Shown: positions 18,190 through 29,171 of the stretch, piece after piece
Layout: the number at the start of each line of letters is the position of its first letter
How positions within the stretch are numbered: the stretch's first letter is position 1
From: Pseudomonas lalucatii
Lineage (GTDB): Bacteria > Pseudomonadota > Gammaproteobacteria > Pseudomonadales > Pseudomonadaceae
Length of the DNA stretch: 64,000 nt
Direction: 5' to 3'
Assembly: GCF_018398425.1 (NCBI RefSeq)
Contig: NZ_JADPMV010000001.1
Span: 372,001-436,000 of the forward strand
Position numbers and translations under genes: made by a program
Notes under the pieces: generated by a model
The model's database searches: none
Seen by the model: only the letters and a program-made list of their open reading frames with translations
What the model was told of the DNA's origin: nothing

Positions 18190-19551
18190 TCAGGCTGCGC
18201 TGACCAAACAACGCCCGAGCGCCGGCCTGCCGATGCCGCGGTAGAGAAAACCCAGCTCGGCGAGCTGGCCGGCGTCGTAGACATTGCGCCCGTCGAATAG
18301 CACTGGCATGCGCATCATGCCGCGGATCCGGGCGAAGTCCGGCTGGCGAAACTGTTTCCATTCCGTCACCAGCACCAGGGCGTCGGCCCCCTCGACGACG
18401 CCGTAGGGCGACTCGCTAAGCCGCAGCTGGCCACTCTCCTGGGCCTGGGCATAACGCGCAGCGACGCCACCGGTAGCCACCGGATCGCAGGCCTGGACGC
18501 GGACTCCGGCCGCCAGCAGCGCGTCCAGCAGCACCAGGCTGGGCGCCTCGCGCAGATCATCGGTGCCCGGCTTGAAGGCCAGGCCCCAGAGGGCGACCAC
18601 TCGGCCCTGCAGGTGGCCCGAGAAATGCTCGCGCAGCGCCTGGAACAGCAGGGTCTTCTGCAGGGCGTTGCGCGCCTCGACTGCGCGCAGGATGCCCGGC
18701 TCTATGCCCTCCTGCTCCGCCGCGCGGATCAGCGCGCGCACGTCCTTGGGGAAGCACGAGCCGCCATAGCCGCAGCCGGCGTAGATGAAGTGGGTGCCGA
18801 TGCGCTTGTCGCTGCCGATGCCCCGGCGCACCTGCTCGATATCCACGTCCAGGCGCGCACAGAGCCCGGCCATCTCGTTGATGAAGGAGATTTTCGTGGC
18901 GAGAAAGGCGTTGGCCGCGTACTTGCTGAACTCCGCCGCCCGCACCCCCATGCACAGCAGGCGTTCATGGTTACGCAGGAACGGGGCGTAGAGCCGGCGC
19001 AGCGCTTCGGTACCGGCAGGGTCATCGCAGCCGATGATCACCCGGTCCGGGCGCATGAAATCGTCGACGGCCGATCCTTCCTTGAGGAACTCCGGATTGC
19101 TGGCCACCACCACGCGAAAGCCCTTGCCGCGCTTGCCCAGGCCGAGATTGATGCGCTGCGCCACTCTCTCGGCGGTACCCACCGGAACCGTGGACTTGTC
19201 GACTACCAGGCAAGGTTGCTGCAGATGCTCGCCCAGCTCCGTGGCCACTGCCATGACGTGGGACAGATCGGCCGAGCCGTCCTCGCCGCTCGGCGTACCC
19301 ACGGCAATGAAGACGACCTCGGCCTGGGCAATGCCCTCCGCCATCTGCTGGCTGAAGCTCAGTTGGCCACTGGCCAGGTGCGCCCTGAGCATCGGCTCCA
19401 GGGCGGGTTCGTAGATGGTCGCCTCCCCCTGCTTCAAGCGGGCGACCCGCGAAGGGTCGCGCTCTATGCACACCACCCGGTTGCCCATCTCGGCGAAGCA
19501 TGCCGCAGACACCAAGCCCACATAGCCCGCCCCGATTACACTGATTCTCAT
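18190..19551 (-). CDS. ugd: UDP-glucose 6-dehydrogenase
   Basis: 453 residues from the ATG at 19551 (GGAGGAG upstream). It oxidises UDP-glucose to UDP-glucuronate with two NAD+. The Rossmann motif is MRISVIGAGYVGLVSA; the catalytic Cys lies in GYGGSCFPKD; the C-terminal domain has GLAFKPGTDDLREAPS. It heads a probable ugd-galU operon feeding exopolysaccharide or LPS synthesis. Confidence 0.95.
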   Translation of the reverse strand: MRISVIGAGYVGLVSAACFAEMGNRVVCIERDPSRVARLKQGEATIYEPALEPMLRAHLASGQLSFSQQMAEGIAQAEVVFIAVGTPSGEDGSADLSHVMAVATELGEHLQQPCLVVDKSTVPVGTAERVAQRINLGLGKRGKGFRVVVASNPEFLKEGSAVDDFMRPDRVIIGCDDPAGTEALRRLYAPFLRNHERLLCMGVRAAEFSKYAANAFLATKISFINEMAGLCARLDVDIEQVRRGIGSDKRIGTHFIYAGCGYGGSCFPKDVRALIRAAEQEGIEPGILRAVEARNALQKTLLFQALREHFSGHLQGRVVALWGLAFKPGTDDLREAPSLVLLDALLAAGVRVQACDPVATGGVAARYAQAQESGQLRLSESPYGVVEGADALVLVTEWKQFRQPDFARIRGMMRMPVLFDGRNVYDAGQLAELGFLYRGIGRPALGRCLVSAA

Positions 19552-19739
19552 GGTCGCTCCTCCGGAAGAGTTGCACCGATTGCAACCAATGCATGTGGCA
19601 GGCATATGGCATGGTCATGACAGTGCCGTGAACGGACTGACGACGCCACGAGAGCCTCGTCACGCCAGCTAACGGCGAGAGGGAAAGCAGACGCTATAGT
19701 CACAGCCCGCTGGCAAGGACCGACAATTGCTGGCGGCCA

Positions 19740-20127
19740 TTAGCCATTACCCTGGTCCGCCGTCTGGAGAGGCCTCATGGATACATCCTTACCATGCAGG
19801 CGCTGCGCCTCCTCTTCGACGCGGCCGATGCCCAGTTCGACGAGGAAGTGGTTCTCGCCTTCATCCCCTTGGTCGGGACGTTTGCGCCCGGAGAGTGCGT
19901 CGAACGGAACGGCGGCGAAGTGGCCATCATCACGCGCCTGCTGCGCGTGCTCGACAGCAGCAAGAAGCCCTGTAAGCCCACCGCTAAAGAATCCCTGTGA
20001 CGAAACCGGCAACGCCTACCGTGTCGCACAAGTGCGCCCGACCGGCGCCTTCGGCATCGATATCGAGGCCTATCGCCGCCAGGGACTGATTATTCCTGGC
20101 CGCCTCCAGGCGCAGCTGGCTTGGTAG
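19740..20127 (+). pseudogene. C-terminal remnant of an HD-GYP phosphodiesterase gene, frameshifted
   Basis: Two short frames together resemble the end of pseudomonad HD-GYP c-di-GMP phosphodiesterases. In one frame, GYILTMQALRLLFDAA, FDEEVVLAFIPLVGTFAPGECV and NGEVAIITR match the post-HD-GYP helices and the 'xYPPGSxVxLxxGEVG' segment. After LDSSKKPCKP the frame closes at 20000, but in another frame YRVAQVRPTGAFGIDIEAY continues with the usual C-terminal 'GAFGIDxxxY' ending to a stop at 20127. The catalytic HD and GYP parts are absent upstream. This is therefore a truncated and frameshifted relic. Family assignment is from motif memory. Confidence 0.7.
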
Positions 20128-20152
20128 CGCTAGTTGCTTTCCTTGAAACGAA

Positions 20153-20174
20153 AAAACGGCCATTAGGCCGTTTT
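20153..20174 (-). terminator. Intrinsic terminator of tRNA-Leu
   Basis: AAAACGGCC pairs with GGCCGTTTT across an ATTA loop; on the reverse strand it is followed by a run of T residues. It lies 41 bp after the tRNA-Leu 3' end. Confidence 0.85.
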
Positions 20175-20214
20175 CTGTGGACTTCAGGCGAGTCAGAGAA
20201 CGCCTGATCTTTAA

Positions 20215-20301
20215 TGGTGCCCCGAGCCGGAATCGAACCGGCAAGACCTTGCGGTCGGCAGATTTTAAGTCTGCTGTGTTTACCAATTTCACCATCGGGG
20301 C
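20215..20301 (-). tRNA. tRNA-Leu (anticodon TAA)
   Basis: An 87-nt cloverleaf including the encoded CCA. The acceptor stem GCCCCGA pairs with its 3' complement. The anticodon stem-loop has TAA in loop CTTAAAA, a long variable arm (CCGACCGCAAGGTC) is typical of class II tRNA-Leu, and the T-loop is GGTTCGATTCC. Confidence 0.97.
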
Positions 20302-20671
20302 GCTGTGGTGATGCGTCACCTGGCTGCTCAGACTGGCTTCTGTTGCAGCTTGCAGTGCCAGCGATCTCTAGCGAGGTCGGGACTATATACAGCACTCGGT
20401 TGCCCCGCAAGCGGCCATTTCTTGTTGATAAATCTCATAACTCGTTAATTTTAAGAGCTTTCCTGGGCCTGGCTCAGAGCGCCTCCGAAGGTGGGCGCTC
20501 AGTTTGAGGGCAGTCCACATCTAGTTGCGCGAAGTACCTTCGCCGCCCAAAGGTGCCACTCGGACACTGGGGCGCATTGACTGGAACGGTTCCACAGCCA
20601 CTCGACAAGGCTGCATAAGCGGCCCTGACTCACGCAGAGTGCGCCGTAAGAAGTAACACCAGGCAAACAAA
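20302..20671. other. Spacer between tRNA-Leu and tRNA-Cys
   Basis: 370 bp. It contains the tRNA-Leu promoter at 20382-20410. I see no gene in the remainder, and frames in it lack ribosome sites or family features. Confidence 0.5.
20382..20410 (-). promoter_or_regulatory. Promoter of tRNA-Leu
   Basis: On the reverse strand TTGCGG and TATAGT are separated by exactly 17 bp, about 80 bp upstream of the tRNA-Leu 5' end. This explains expression of tRNA-Leu after the terminator that follows tRNA-Cys. Confidence 0.65.
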
Positions 20672-20705
20672 AAAGCCCCAAGCACTATCAACTGCTTGGG
20701 GCTTT
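20672..20705 (-). terminator. Intrinsic terminator after tRNA-Cys
   Basis: A 13-bp stem (AAAGCCCCAAGCA with its complement) and an 8-nt loop are followed on the reverse strand by a run of T. It ends the tRNA-Gly/tRNA-Cys transcript 6 bp after the tRNA-Cys CCA. Confidence 0.88.
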
Positions 20706-20710
20706 CTAAT

Positions 20711-20784
20711 TGGAGGCTGAGGTCGGAATCGAACCGGCGTTCACGGATTTGCAATCCGGTGCATAACCACTCTGCTACTCAGCC
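20711..20784 (-). tRNA. tRNA-Cys (anticodon GCA)
   Basis: A 74-nt cloverleaf with encoded CCA: acceptor GGCTGAG, anticodon GCA in the loop TTGCAAA, and T-loop GGTTCGATTCC. It is cotranscribed with tRNA-Gly upstream. Confidence 0.97.
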
Positions 20785-20793
20785 TTGAAACCA

Positions 20794-20819
20794 AACGGGC
20801 CGTTGCATAACGGCCCGTT
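20794..20819 (-). other. Strong hairpin between tRNA-Gly and tRNA-Cys
   Basis: A perfect 11-bp stem (AACGGGCCGTT / AACGGCCCGTT) with a 4-nt loop fills the 40-bp spacer. It lacks a following T tract on the reverse strand, so it is more likely an RNA-processing or spacer hairpin than a full terminator. Confidence 0.5.
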
Positions 20820-20824
20820 GAAAC

Positions 20825-20900
<76 letters not shown>

Positions 20901-20920
20901 TTGTCTTGGTGACGGGCGCC

Positions 20921-20948
20921 ATTCTATAGCTTCAGAACCTCCCGTCAA
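20921..20948 (-). promoter_or_regulatory. Promoter of the tRNA-Gly/tRNA-Cys unit
   Basis: Reverse-strand TTGACG and TAGAAT are separated by 16 bp, followed by a GC-rich discriminator (GGCGCCCG) before the tRNA. Such discriminators are typical of stable-RNA promoters under stringent control. Confidence 0.7.
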
Positions 20949-20967
20949 CCCCTTGATTCAAAAAAGT

Positions 20968-21528
20968 TTATTTCTTTTCCACGGCGGTGCTCAGGTGCGG
21001 CCAGGCGGCCAGCAGATACTGCAGCATCGACCACAGGGTCAGTACCGCGGCGACGATCAGCAGCGCATAGCCGAGCAGGACCCAGAGGCTGAACAACGGC
21101 GGATTGGCCAGCAGGATGATCAGCGCAACCATCTGCGCGGCGGTTTTCCACTTGGCCAGGCTGGACACCGCCACATGGGCGCGGGCCCCCAGCTCGGCCA
21201 TCCACTCGCGCAAGGCCGAGACCACGATTTCCCGGCCGATGATGATCGCCGCCGGCAGCGTCAGCCAAAGGTTGGCATGCTCGGCCACGAGCAGCACCAG
21301 GGCCACGGCCACCATCAGCTTGTCGGCTACCGGGTCGAGGAAGGCGCCGAAGGGCGTGCTCTGCTCCCAGCGCCGTGCCAGATAGCCATCCAGCCAGTCG
21401 GTGGCCGCGGCGCAGGCGAACACACCGCTGGCGGCCCAATAGCTCCAGGAGAATGGCAGGTAGAACAGCAGAATGAAGATCGGGATCAGCAGGACGCGGA
21501 GCACGGTAAGCAGGTTGGGGATATTCAT
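20968..21528 (-). CDS. pgsA: CDP-diacylglycerol-glycerol-3-phosphate 3-phosphatidyltransferase
   Basis: 186 residues from the ATG at 21528 ([11 protein letters not shown]); a GTG two codons earlier is possible. It is an inner-membrane enzyme that makes phosphatidylglycerophosphate, the committed step to phosphatidylglycerol. The CDP-alcohol phosphotransferase signature D-x2-DG-x2-AR-x8-G-x3-D-x3-D is complete ([10 protein letters not shown]...[10 protein letters not shown]). Four to six membrane helices are predicted. It lies between uvrC and tRNA-Gly, the standard Pseudomonas order. Confidence 0.96.
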   Translation of the reverse strand: MNIPNLLTVLRVLLIPIFILLFYLPFSWSYWAASGVFACAAATDWLDGYLARRWEQSTPFGAFLDPVADKLMVAVALVLLVAEHANLWLTLPAAIIIGREIVVSALREWMAELGARAHVAVSSLAKWKTAAQMVALIILLANPPLFSLWVLLGYALLIVAAVLTLWSMLQYLLAAWPHLSTAVEKK

Positions 21529-21561
21529 CGGCACAACTGGGCTGCGAGGTGAGCCGGCATT

Positions 21562-23385
<1,824 letters not shown>

Positions 23386-23386
23386 C

Positions 23387-24031
23387 TCAGCTGACGGCAT
23401 CGACCATGCCGTGGCGCACCGCGAGCAGCGCGAGTTCGACGTCACTGGTGATCGACAGCTTCTCGAAGATCCGATAGCGGTAGGTGTTCACCGTTTTCGG
23501 CGACAGGCAGAGCTTGTCGGAGATGCTCTGCACTTTGTGGCAGCTGGCGATCATCAGGGCGATCTGGATCTCGCGCTCGGACAACAGGTCGAACGGCGAG
23601 GCATGGCTCTGCGGCTGGAAGGACTTCAGGGCCAGCTGCTGGGCGATCTGCGGGCTGATGTAGCGCTGGCCGGCGAACACCTGGCGGATGGCCTGGACCA
23701 TCTCCGCCAGCGCGGCGCCCTTGGTCAGGTAGCCGGCCGCCCCGGCCTGCAGCAGCCGGGTGGGGAAAGGGTCATCCTCGCACGCGGTAACCGCCACCAC
23801 CTTCAGCTCGGGATGACTGCGCAACAGCTTGCGGGTCGCCTCCAGACCGCCGATGCCGGGCATCTTGACGTCCATCAGGACGACGTCGGGCTTGAGTTCG
23901 CGGGTCTTCTTCAGCGATTCCTCGCCGGATTCGGCCTGTCCCACGACCTGCAGGCCGTCGATGTCGGCCAGCATGCGCGTGATGCCTGTGCGAACCAGAT
24001 CGTGGTCATCGACCACCAGCACCCTAATCAA
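23387..24031 (-). CDS. gacA: Response regulator GacA
   Basis: 214 residues. It is the output regulator of the GacS/GacA system that drives small regulatory RNAs controlling secondary metabolism and biofilm. The receiver domain has the acidic pocket VDDHD, phosphoacceptor Asp54 ([10 protein letters not shown]), Thr in AVTAC and Lys in YLTKG. The C-terminal LuxR-type HTH is [13 protein letters not shown]...[16 protein letters not shown]. The start codon is TTG (24029-24031) preceded by GGGAGC, as known for other pseudomonad gacA genes. Confidence 0.97.
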   Translation of the reverse strand: MIRVLVVDDHDLVRTGITRMLADIDGLQVVGQAESGEESLKKTRELKPDVVLMDVKMPGIGGLEATRKLLRSHPELKVVAVTACEDDPFPTRLLQAGAAGYLTKGAALAEMVQAIRQVFAGQRYISPQIAQQLALKSFQPQSHASPFDLLSEREIQIALMIASCHKVQSISDKLCLSPKTVNTYRYRIFEKLSITSDVELALLAVRHGMVDAVS

Positions 24032-24291
24032 GCGAGCTCCCTATGCGCATCACTGCTGCGGACTGAGTTGGTGTTTTCCGCCGTCACCATATCAAAAAAA
24101 CGCGGCACAAACCTAGTTTGGTGCAGCTGCGTCAAATAGCAAACGCCAGAAAAATCGTACTGCCTCAATGACTTGGCCGCCCCACGGCGCCCGCTCTAGT
24201 GCAAGGGTTCTGGAAGCATGGCCGGACACCGTAGTGGATGTGGCATACAGGTGGTGACCGGGGGCTGCGCGAGCCCGACGACGGGCAGCGG

Positions 24292-26292
24292 CTAGGACTC
24301 GCGCCCCTTGCGCCGTGACGAGCGCCGCCGGTCACGGCCGCCCCGCTCCTGCGGCGGGGCTTCGGGCGCGTCCGGAGCATCATCGGCAAGCGGTCGATCC
24401 GGGCCTACGACATCCCAGCGCAGCATCATGGCGTGATCCTCGTGGATCAGGTTGTGGCAGTGCATCACGTACTTGCCGAGGAAGTCACGAAAGCGCAGCA
24501 GCACCTTGACCCGCGAGTTGGGCGCCAGGTTGAAGACGTCCTTGCGGCCCTGCTCATGGGGCGGCACGGCCACCTCATCGTCGTCGTCGGTGCCATCGAC
24601 GAACTTGGCGATGATCCGTCCTTCCTCGAAGTGAATGTGGATGGGATGGGCCCAGCCGCCCGAATCGTTGACCAGATCCCAGACCTCGACGGCGTCCTGG
24701 CCGATCTCGACTGCGCTGCGCAGGGGGTTGAAGAACTTGTCGTTGATCGCCCACATGCCGTTGGTGCGCTCGAACTCGAAGCGGCGCACCCGGGCTGCGG
24801 CGATCTCCACCGGGTCGAGCGGACGCAACTCGCGCAACAGCGGCGGCACCCGGCTGAGGTCCTGCTCGGGCGGAAAGCGATCGACGATGACCTTCAGCAC
24901 CCGCATGCCCGGTGCCTCCGCCTCGTCCGGTCGGCGGCTGTCGTCCTGCTCGAGGCGGTTGACCAGATAAAGTTCGGTGCCGATCGGATAACGGGCGAAA
25001 TCCACCACTATGTCGGCGCGCTCGGCCACGCTCAGGCGCACCCGGTACTGGTTGAACAGGGGGGCGGGCAGCAGGTTGCCGTCGTTGGCGATATAGGTGT
25101 AGGGCTGCGCCCTGCCGTTGCCGTCGACCAGGTAGAACTCGTAGAAGCGGCTCGGGCCGCCGTTGAGCAGGCGCAGGCGGTACTTGCGCGCCGCCACCCG
25201 CAGCAGCGGCTCGATATAGCCGTTGACGGTGACCTTGTCGCCCAGGGTGCCGTCCGGGTCAACCTGGTCGTAGTACAGGATGCCGTTGCGGTCGAACAGC
25301 CGGTCGGCAAAGTCCAGCGGGTAGTCGTAGGGGTAGCTGGGCAGGCGCAGCGCCGCGGGGTTGGGGTCGCGCTCGTCGCCCGAGTCCACCTCGTCGAAGA
25401 GCAGGAGGAAGCCCATCAGGCCGCGCACCAGATTGGGCGCGGTGAAATCCATGGTGTGGTCGTGATAGAACAGCGTGCCCAGGGCCTCGCGGGGGTCGCC
25501 GATGCCATTTTGCAGTTCGTCGTACCCGGCGTAGATATTGGGGTAGAAGTGGTCCTTGAACTGGCCCGGAGCGGTCAGGGTCGGCCCGGCCTTGACCGCG
25601 CTGTAGTAGTCCCCGGGAAAGCCGTCGCTCTCCGAGGCCGTGTGCGCGTTGTGCAGGTGGGTGGAGATCTCCGGCGTACCGAAGCCCTTGTGGTCCCGGG
25701 GCAGTCGATTGTAGATGCGCACTATGGTCGGCTGGCCGTAGCGCGCGACTATGGTGGGCCCCGGCGTGGTCGCGGCATTGCCGCCATAGGCGAAGCCCCA
25801 GGTGCGCTGGGGCGGATAGGCCGGATTGAAGATCCAGGCGGGGTTTTCCTCGGCGCTGATCGCGTAGTGGATCGGCGGGAGTTCCCTCGGCCGTACATAG
25901 AGCTCGTCCCAGCGCTGATGGGCGTCGCGGCCGGCCTCGCCCGCCGCGATATTGGCCTCCTCCTGCGGCGCCGGGTCGAGCACCACGGCTTGCAACGGCT
26001 CATAGGCCAATGGCAGCTCTATCTGCCAGGGGATGGTTGGCGGGCTCTTCTCCGGCCGGTCATCCGGCTCGGCGTCATCGTCGTCCCGACGCTCCCGCCT
26101 CTTGGCGCTACCGCTCGTGCTACTCAGCAGCAGCGGTAGCGTCAAGCCCGCCGCCGTACCCGTGATAAAGGCCCGGCGGCCATTGTCCTCTGCCGCCATT
26201 TCTTGCAAGGCATCTACTGGCCTCGGGGAAGACGCGTCATGAGATAACGCATCACTCTTGTCCTTACCGCTTCCGGCTGTTGTGTGTTTCAT
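24292..26292 (-). CDS. Multicopper oxidase, Tat-exported (paralogue 1)
   Basis: 666 residues from the ATG at 26292 (GTG at 26301 also possible). A 38-residue leader precedes a twin-arginine signal (GRRAFITGTAAG, RR at 39-40) and a hydrophobic stretch, so export folded to the periplasm is expected. Copper motifs are complete: HLHNAH (212-217), YHDH (276-279), HPIHIH and HCHNLIHEDHAMM (611-623), the last giving an axial Met type-1 site. It has an Asp/Pro/Arg-rich C-terminal tail and an acidic stretch after the signal. It resembles CotA/bilirubin-oxidase-like laccases; substrate unknown. It is the last gene of a three-gene unit with the Sco protein and paralogue 2. Confidence 0.9.
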   Translation of the reverse strand: MKHTTAGSGKDKSDALSHDASSPRPVDALQEMAAEDNGRRAFITGTAAGLTLPLLLSSTSGSAKRRERRDDDDAEPDDRPEKSPPTIPWQIELPLAYEPLQAVVLDPAPQEEANIAAGEAGRDAHQRWDELYVRPRELPPIHYAISAEENPAWIFNPAYPPQRTWGFAYGGNAATTPGPTIVARYGQPTIVRIYNRLPRDHKGFGTPEISTHLHNAHTASESDGFPGDYYSAVKAGPTLTAPGQFKDHFYPNIYAGYDELQNGIGDPREALGTLFYHDHTMDFTAPNLVRGLMGFLLLFDEVDSGDERDPNPAALRLPSYPYDYPLDFADRLFDRNGILYYDQVDPDGTLGDKVTVNGYIEPLLRVAARKYRLRLLNGGPSRFYEFYLVDGNGRAQPYTYIANDGNLLPAPLFNQYRVRLSVAERADIVVDFARYPIGTELYLVNRLEQDDSRRPDEAEAPGMRVLKVIVDRFPPEQDLSRVPPLLRELRPLDPVEIAAARVRRFEFERTNGMWAINDKFFNPLRSAVEIGQDAVEVWDLVNDSGGWAHPIHIHFEEGRIIAKFVDGTDDDDEVAVPPHEQGRKDVFNLAPNSRVKVLLRFRDFLGKYVMHCHNLIHEDHAMMLRWDVVGPDRPLADDAPDAPEAPPQERGGRDRRRSSRRKGRES

Positions 26293-26373
26293 CACACTCA
26301 CCCTTGTTTAGGGCCCGAGCACCTCCTTGCTGCGAGCATCAAAACGCTCCCTAACGGCACCGCTCGGTGCCTG

Positions 26374-27033
26374 CTAACCGACGCGAGAGCTGTCCTGGTG
26401 CCCCTTGTAGACCGTATGCACCATGGCGCCATCGACATGGTTGATGGTGGTGATGATGCGTTCCGGGTCGGCCAGGGCCGGCGCCATGGTCCAGCGCTCG
26501 TTGCGGTCGTTGCCGACCCGCAACATGCCGGTATGGGTGGCCAGGTTGCGGTCGACTTCCGGGTCCGGGTCGTAGAAACCCAGCCCGTAGCGCAGGCGCT
26601 CGATATCGTCCGGCGCGCCGGTGAGGAACTTCCAGCCCGGCAGCAGGCGCTGCTGCCTGACGTATTCCCTGAGCTGCTGCGGCCGGTCGAGCAAGGGCTG
26701 CAGGGTGATGGAGTACATGAACACATCCCGGCCCAACCGCTCGCCCAGCAGTTCCTGGACCCGGCGCAGGTTGGAGGTCATGGTCGGGCAGGCGCCCGAG
26801 CAGTCCACGTACATCATGTTGACCGTGACGATCTTGCCGCGCACCAGATCGTCGTAGAAGCGCACCCGCTCGCCCTCGTGGGTGCGGACCCAGACGTTGG
26901 GAAAGTAGGTGGGCTCCGGCGCCTCCACGGTGTCGAGGATATCGCTGTCCGCCTCCGCCGGGAAACGCTGCCAGAGCAGGCCGCCCAGGGCCACCGCCCC
27001 CATTCCGGCCAGTACTTTTCTTCGCGTGTTCAT
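26374..27033 (-). CDS. SCO1/SenC family copper chaperone
   Basis: 219 residues. A thioredoxin-fold protein anchored or exported by an N-terminal segment (MNTRRKVLAGMGAVALGGLLW, possibly Tat-like). The copper-binding CxxxC is at Cys78 and Cys82 (VDCSGACPTM), with the distal His at 167 (LATHTGM). Sco proteins deliver copper to periplasmic cuproenzymes, classically the CuA site of cytochrome oxidase. Here it lies between two multicopper oxidase genes (24-bp gap upstream, 81-bp downstream), so copper loading of those oxidases is the likely job; this is inference from context. Confidence 0.9.
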   Translation of the reverse strand: MNTRRKVLAGMGAVALGGLLWQRFPAEADSDILDTVEAPEPTYFPNVWVRTHEGERVRFYDDLVRGKIVTVNMMYVDCSGACPTMTSNLRRVQELLGERLGRDVFMYSITLQPLLDRPQQLREYVRQQRLLPGWKFLTGAPDDIERLRYGLGFYDPDPEVDRNLATHTGMLRVGNDRNERWTMAPALADPERIITTINHVDGAMVHTVYKGHQDSSRVG

Positions 27034-27057
27034 CGCAATTACCTCCGGTCTCGGCGA

Positions 27058-28968
27058 CTAGTCGTCTTCCTTGATGTCCCAGCGCAGCATCATGGCGTGA
27101 TCCTCATGGATCAGGTTGTGGCAATGCATCACGTACTTGCCGACGAAATCGCGGAAGCGCATGAGCACCCGGAAGCTCGAGTTGCGCTCGAGCACGAAGA
27201 CGTCCTTGCGGCCCTGCATGTGCGGCGGCACCGGCACGTTGACGCCGTCGCGGGTCATGCTGAGGATGCGCCCCTCCTCGAAGTGGATATGGATGGGGTG
27301 GTCCCAGCCGTTGTCGATATTGACCAACTCCCACACCTCGGCACCGCCCTTGGGAATGACCGCCCGCGGCTGGTTGGGGTTGAAGAATTGGCCATTGATC
27401 GCCCACATGCCGTTCTTGCGCTCGAACACCCAGCGCCGTACCGGTGCGGCGGCGATCTCCGCCGGGTCCAGGGGCGGCAGCTCACGCAGCGCATTCGGCA
27501 CCTGGCTGAGGTCCTGCTCGTCCGGTTCGCGGTCGACGATGAACTTCAGCAGCGGGGTGGCGGCGCCAAGCCCCTCGTGCCGGCGCGTCTCGTTCTGCTG
27601 CAGACGGTTGGACAGGTACAGCTCGGTGCCGATGCTGTACCTGGAGAAATCGATGACGATGTCGGCGCGCTCGGCCACGGCGATGCGTACGCTGATCTGG
27701 TTGCGCAGTGGCGCGGGCAGCAGGTTGCCGTCGTTGGCGATGTAGGTGAAGGTCTGCGCGACGCCGTTGGTACGGGTCAGGAACAGCTCGTAGATGCGGC
27801 TCGGGCCGATATCCAGCAGGCGGAAACGGTACTTGCGCCGCGCCACGCGCAGCACCGGCTCGATCTTGCCGTTGACCGCCACCTTGTCGCCCAGGGTGCC
27901 GTCCGGCCCCACCTGGTCGTAGAGCAGCATGCCATTGGCGTCGAAGCGCCGGTCGCCGAAGCTCAGCGGGTAGTCGTAAGGGTAGCTCGGCAGGCGCAGG
28001 GCGCTGGGGCTCGGGTCGCGCTCGTCGCCCGAGTCGATATGGTCGTACAGCAGGTAGAAGCCGGCCATGCCGCGATAGAGGTTGGGCGCGGTGAAGTCGA
28101 AGGTGTGGTCGTGGTACCACAGGGTACCCAGGGCGTTGCGCTGGTCGCCGATGCCGTTCTGCAGCGCGTCGTAGCCGGCATAGATGTTGGAGTAGAAGTG
28201 GTCCTTCCAGCGTCCCGGTGCGGCCAGGGTGGGGCCGGCCTTCAGCGGGCTGAAGAAGTCGCCGGGGAAGCCGTCGCTCTCCGAGCCGACGTGGGCGTTG
28301 TGCAGGTGCATGGAGATTTCCGGCGAGCCGAAGCCCACATGGTCCTGCGGCAGGTTGTTTTTAAAGCGCACCACCACCGGCTGGCCATAGCGGGCCAGGA
28401 TGGTCGGCCCCGGGGTGGTCGCCTTGCCGGAGTCGCCGGTGAAGCCCCAGATGCGCTGCTTCGGATAGGCCGGGTTGAATTCCCAGTCGTCATTCTCTTC
28501 GACACTCAGCTCATAGAGCGCCGGCGGGTACTGGCGCGCAGTGGCATACAGCTCGTCCCAGCGTTGATGCTTGTCACGCCCGCACTCGCCCAGAGCAGTC
28601 TGTGCCAGGCCCGTGGGGAGCGGGTCCAGCTCGCTGGCCTCGAGAATAGGCGGCTCCTCCGGCAGCTCCTCGACCCAGGGAATGCTCGGCGGGCTGGGCG
28701 GCACCGCCGGCGGCGCCGGCTCTTCCGGCTCCGGCTCCGGCTCCGGATCACGCCCGCGGCGCCGGCGGCGAGCCTCGCTTGCAGAAGACGCGAAGAACAG
28801 CGGCGCCGTCATGGCCGCCGCCGTGAGCCGCAGGAAATCACGCCGCCCCTCGCCGTTCGCCAGCTCGCCCGGGAGCTCGGGTACCGGCTCCCAGCCGCCG
28901 GCACGGATGGAGATCTTCCAGTCCCCTGCCTTTAACCGGTCCGTATGCTTCAGTGGTCGGGTCTTCAT
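27058..28968 (-). CDS. Multicopper oxidase, Tat-exported (paralogue 2)
   Basis: 636 residues from the ATG at 28968 (GAGGAAAA upstream). It has a 41-residue leader, then twin Arg (GRRDFLRLTAAA, RR at 42-43) and a hydrophobic stretch. A Pro/Glu-rich linker at 72-95 follows. Copper motifs: HLHNAH (221-226), YHDH, HPIHIH and HCHNLIHEDHAMM (615-627). It is clearly paralogous to the oxidase at 24292-26292 along its whole length but lacks the long charged tail. It is the first gene of the oxidase-Sco-oxidase unit. Substrate unknown; metal oxidation or copper tolerance are possible roles. Confidence 0.9.
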   Translation of the reverse strand: MKTRPLKHTDRLKAGDWKISIRAGGWEPVPELPGELANGEGRRDFLRLTAAAMTAPLFFASSASEARRRRRGRDPEPEPEPEEPAPPAVPPSPPSIPWVEELPEEPPILEASELDPLPTGLAQTALGECGRDKHQRWDELYATARQYPPALYELSVEENDDWEFNPAYPKQRIWGFTGDSGKATTPGPTILARYGQPVVVRFKNNLPQDHVGFGSPEISMHLHNAHVGSESDGFPGDFFSPLKAGPTLAAPGRWKDHFYSNIYAGYDALQNGIGDQRNALGTLWYHDHTFDFTAPNLYRGMAGFYLLYDHIDSGDERDPSPSALRLPSYPYDYPLSFGDRRFDANGMLLYDQVGPDGTLGDKVAVNGKIEPVLRVARRKYRFRLLDIGPSRIYELFLTRTNGVAQTFTYIANDGNLLPAPLRNQISVRIAVAERADIVIDFSRYSIGTELYLSNRLQQNETRRHEGLGAATPLLKFIVDREPDEQDLSQVPNALRELPPLDPAEIAAAPVRRWVFERKNGMWAINGQFFNPNQPRAVIPKGGAEVWELVNIDNGWDHPIHIHFEEGRILSMTRDGVNVPVPPHMQGRKDVFVLERNSSFRVLMRFRDFVGKYVMHCHNLIHEDHAMMLRWDIKEDD

Positions 28969-29171
28969 GGCGTTTTCCTCATTAACGTTCTCTGGCGCAG
29001 CCCAGCCAATCTCGAGGCCGCACGAAGCACCCCTGCGCGCCAGGCGCAGACCACAGATGCTGCTGAGTGAAGTCATGGCCATGACCAGTCCTCTTCGCGA
29101 CAGTTGGCCGCAGCCTTGTCGCGAAACAGCGAGGACGTGGATATGGCGCCGTAGCTCGTCGAGGCCACGGC

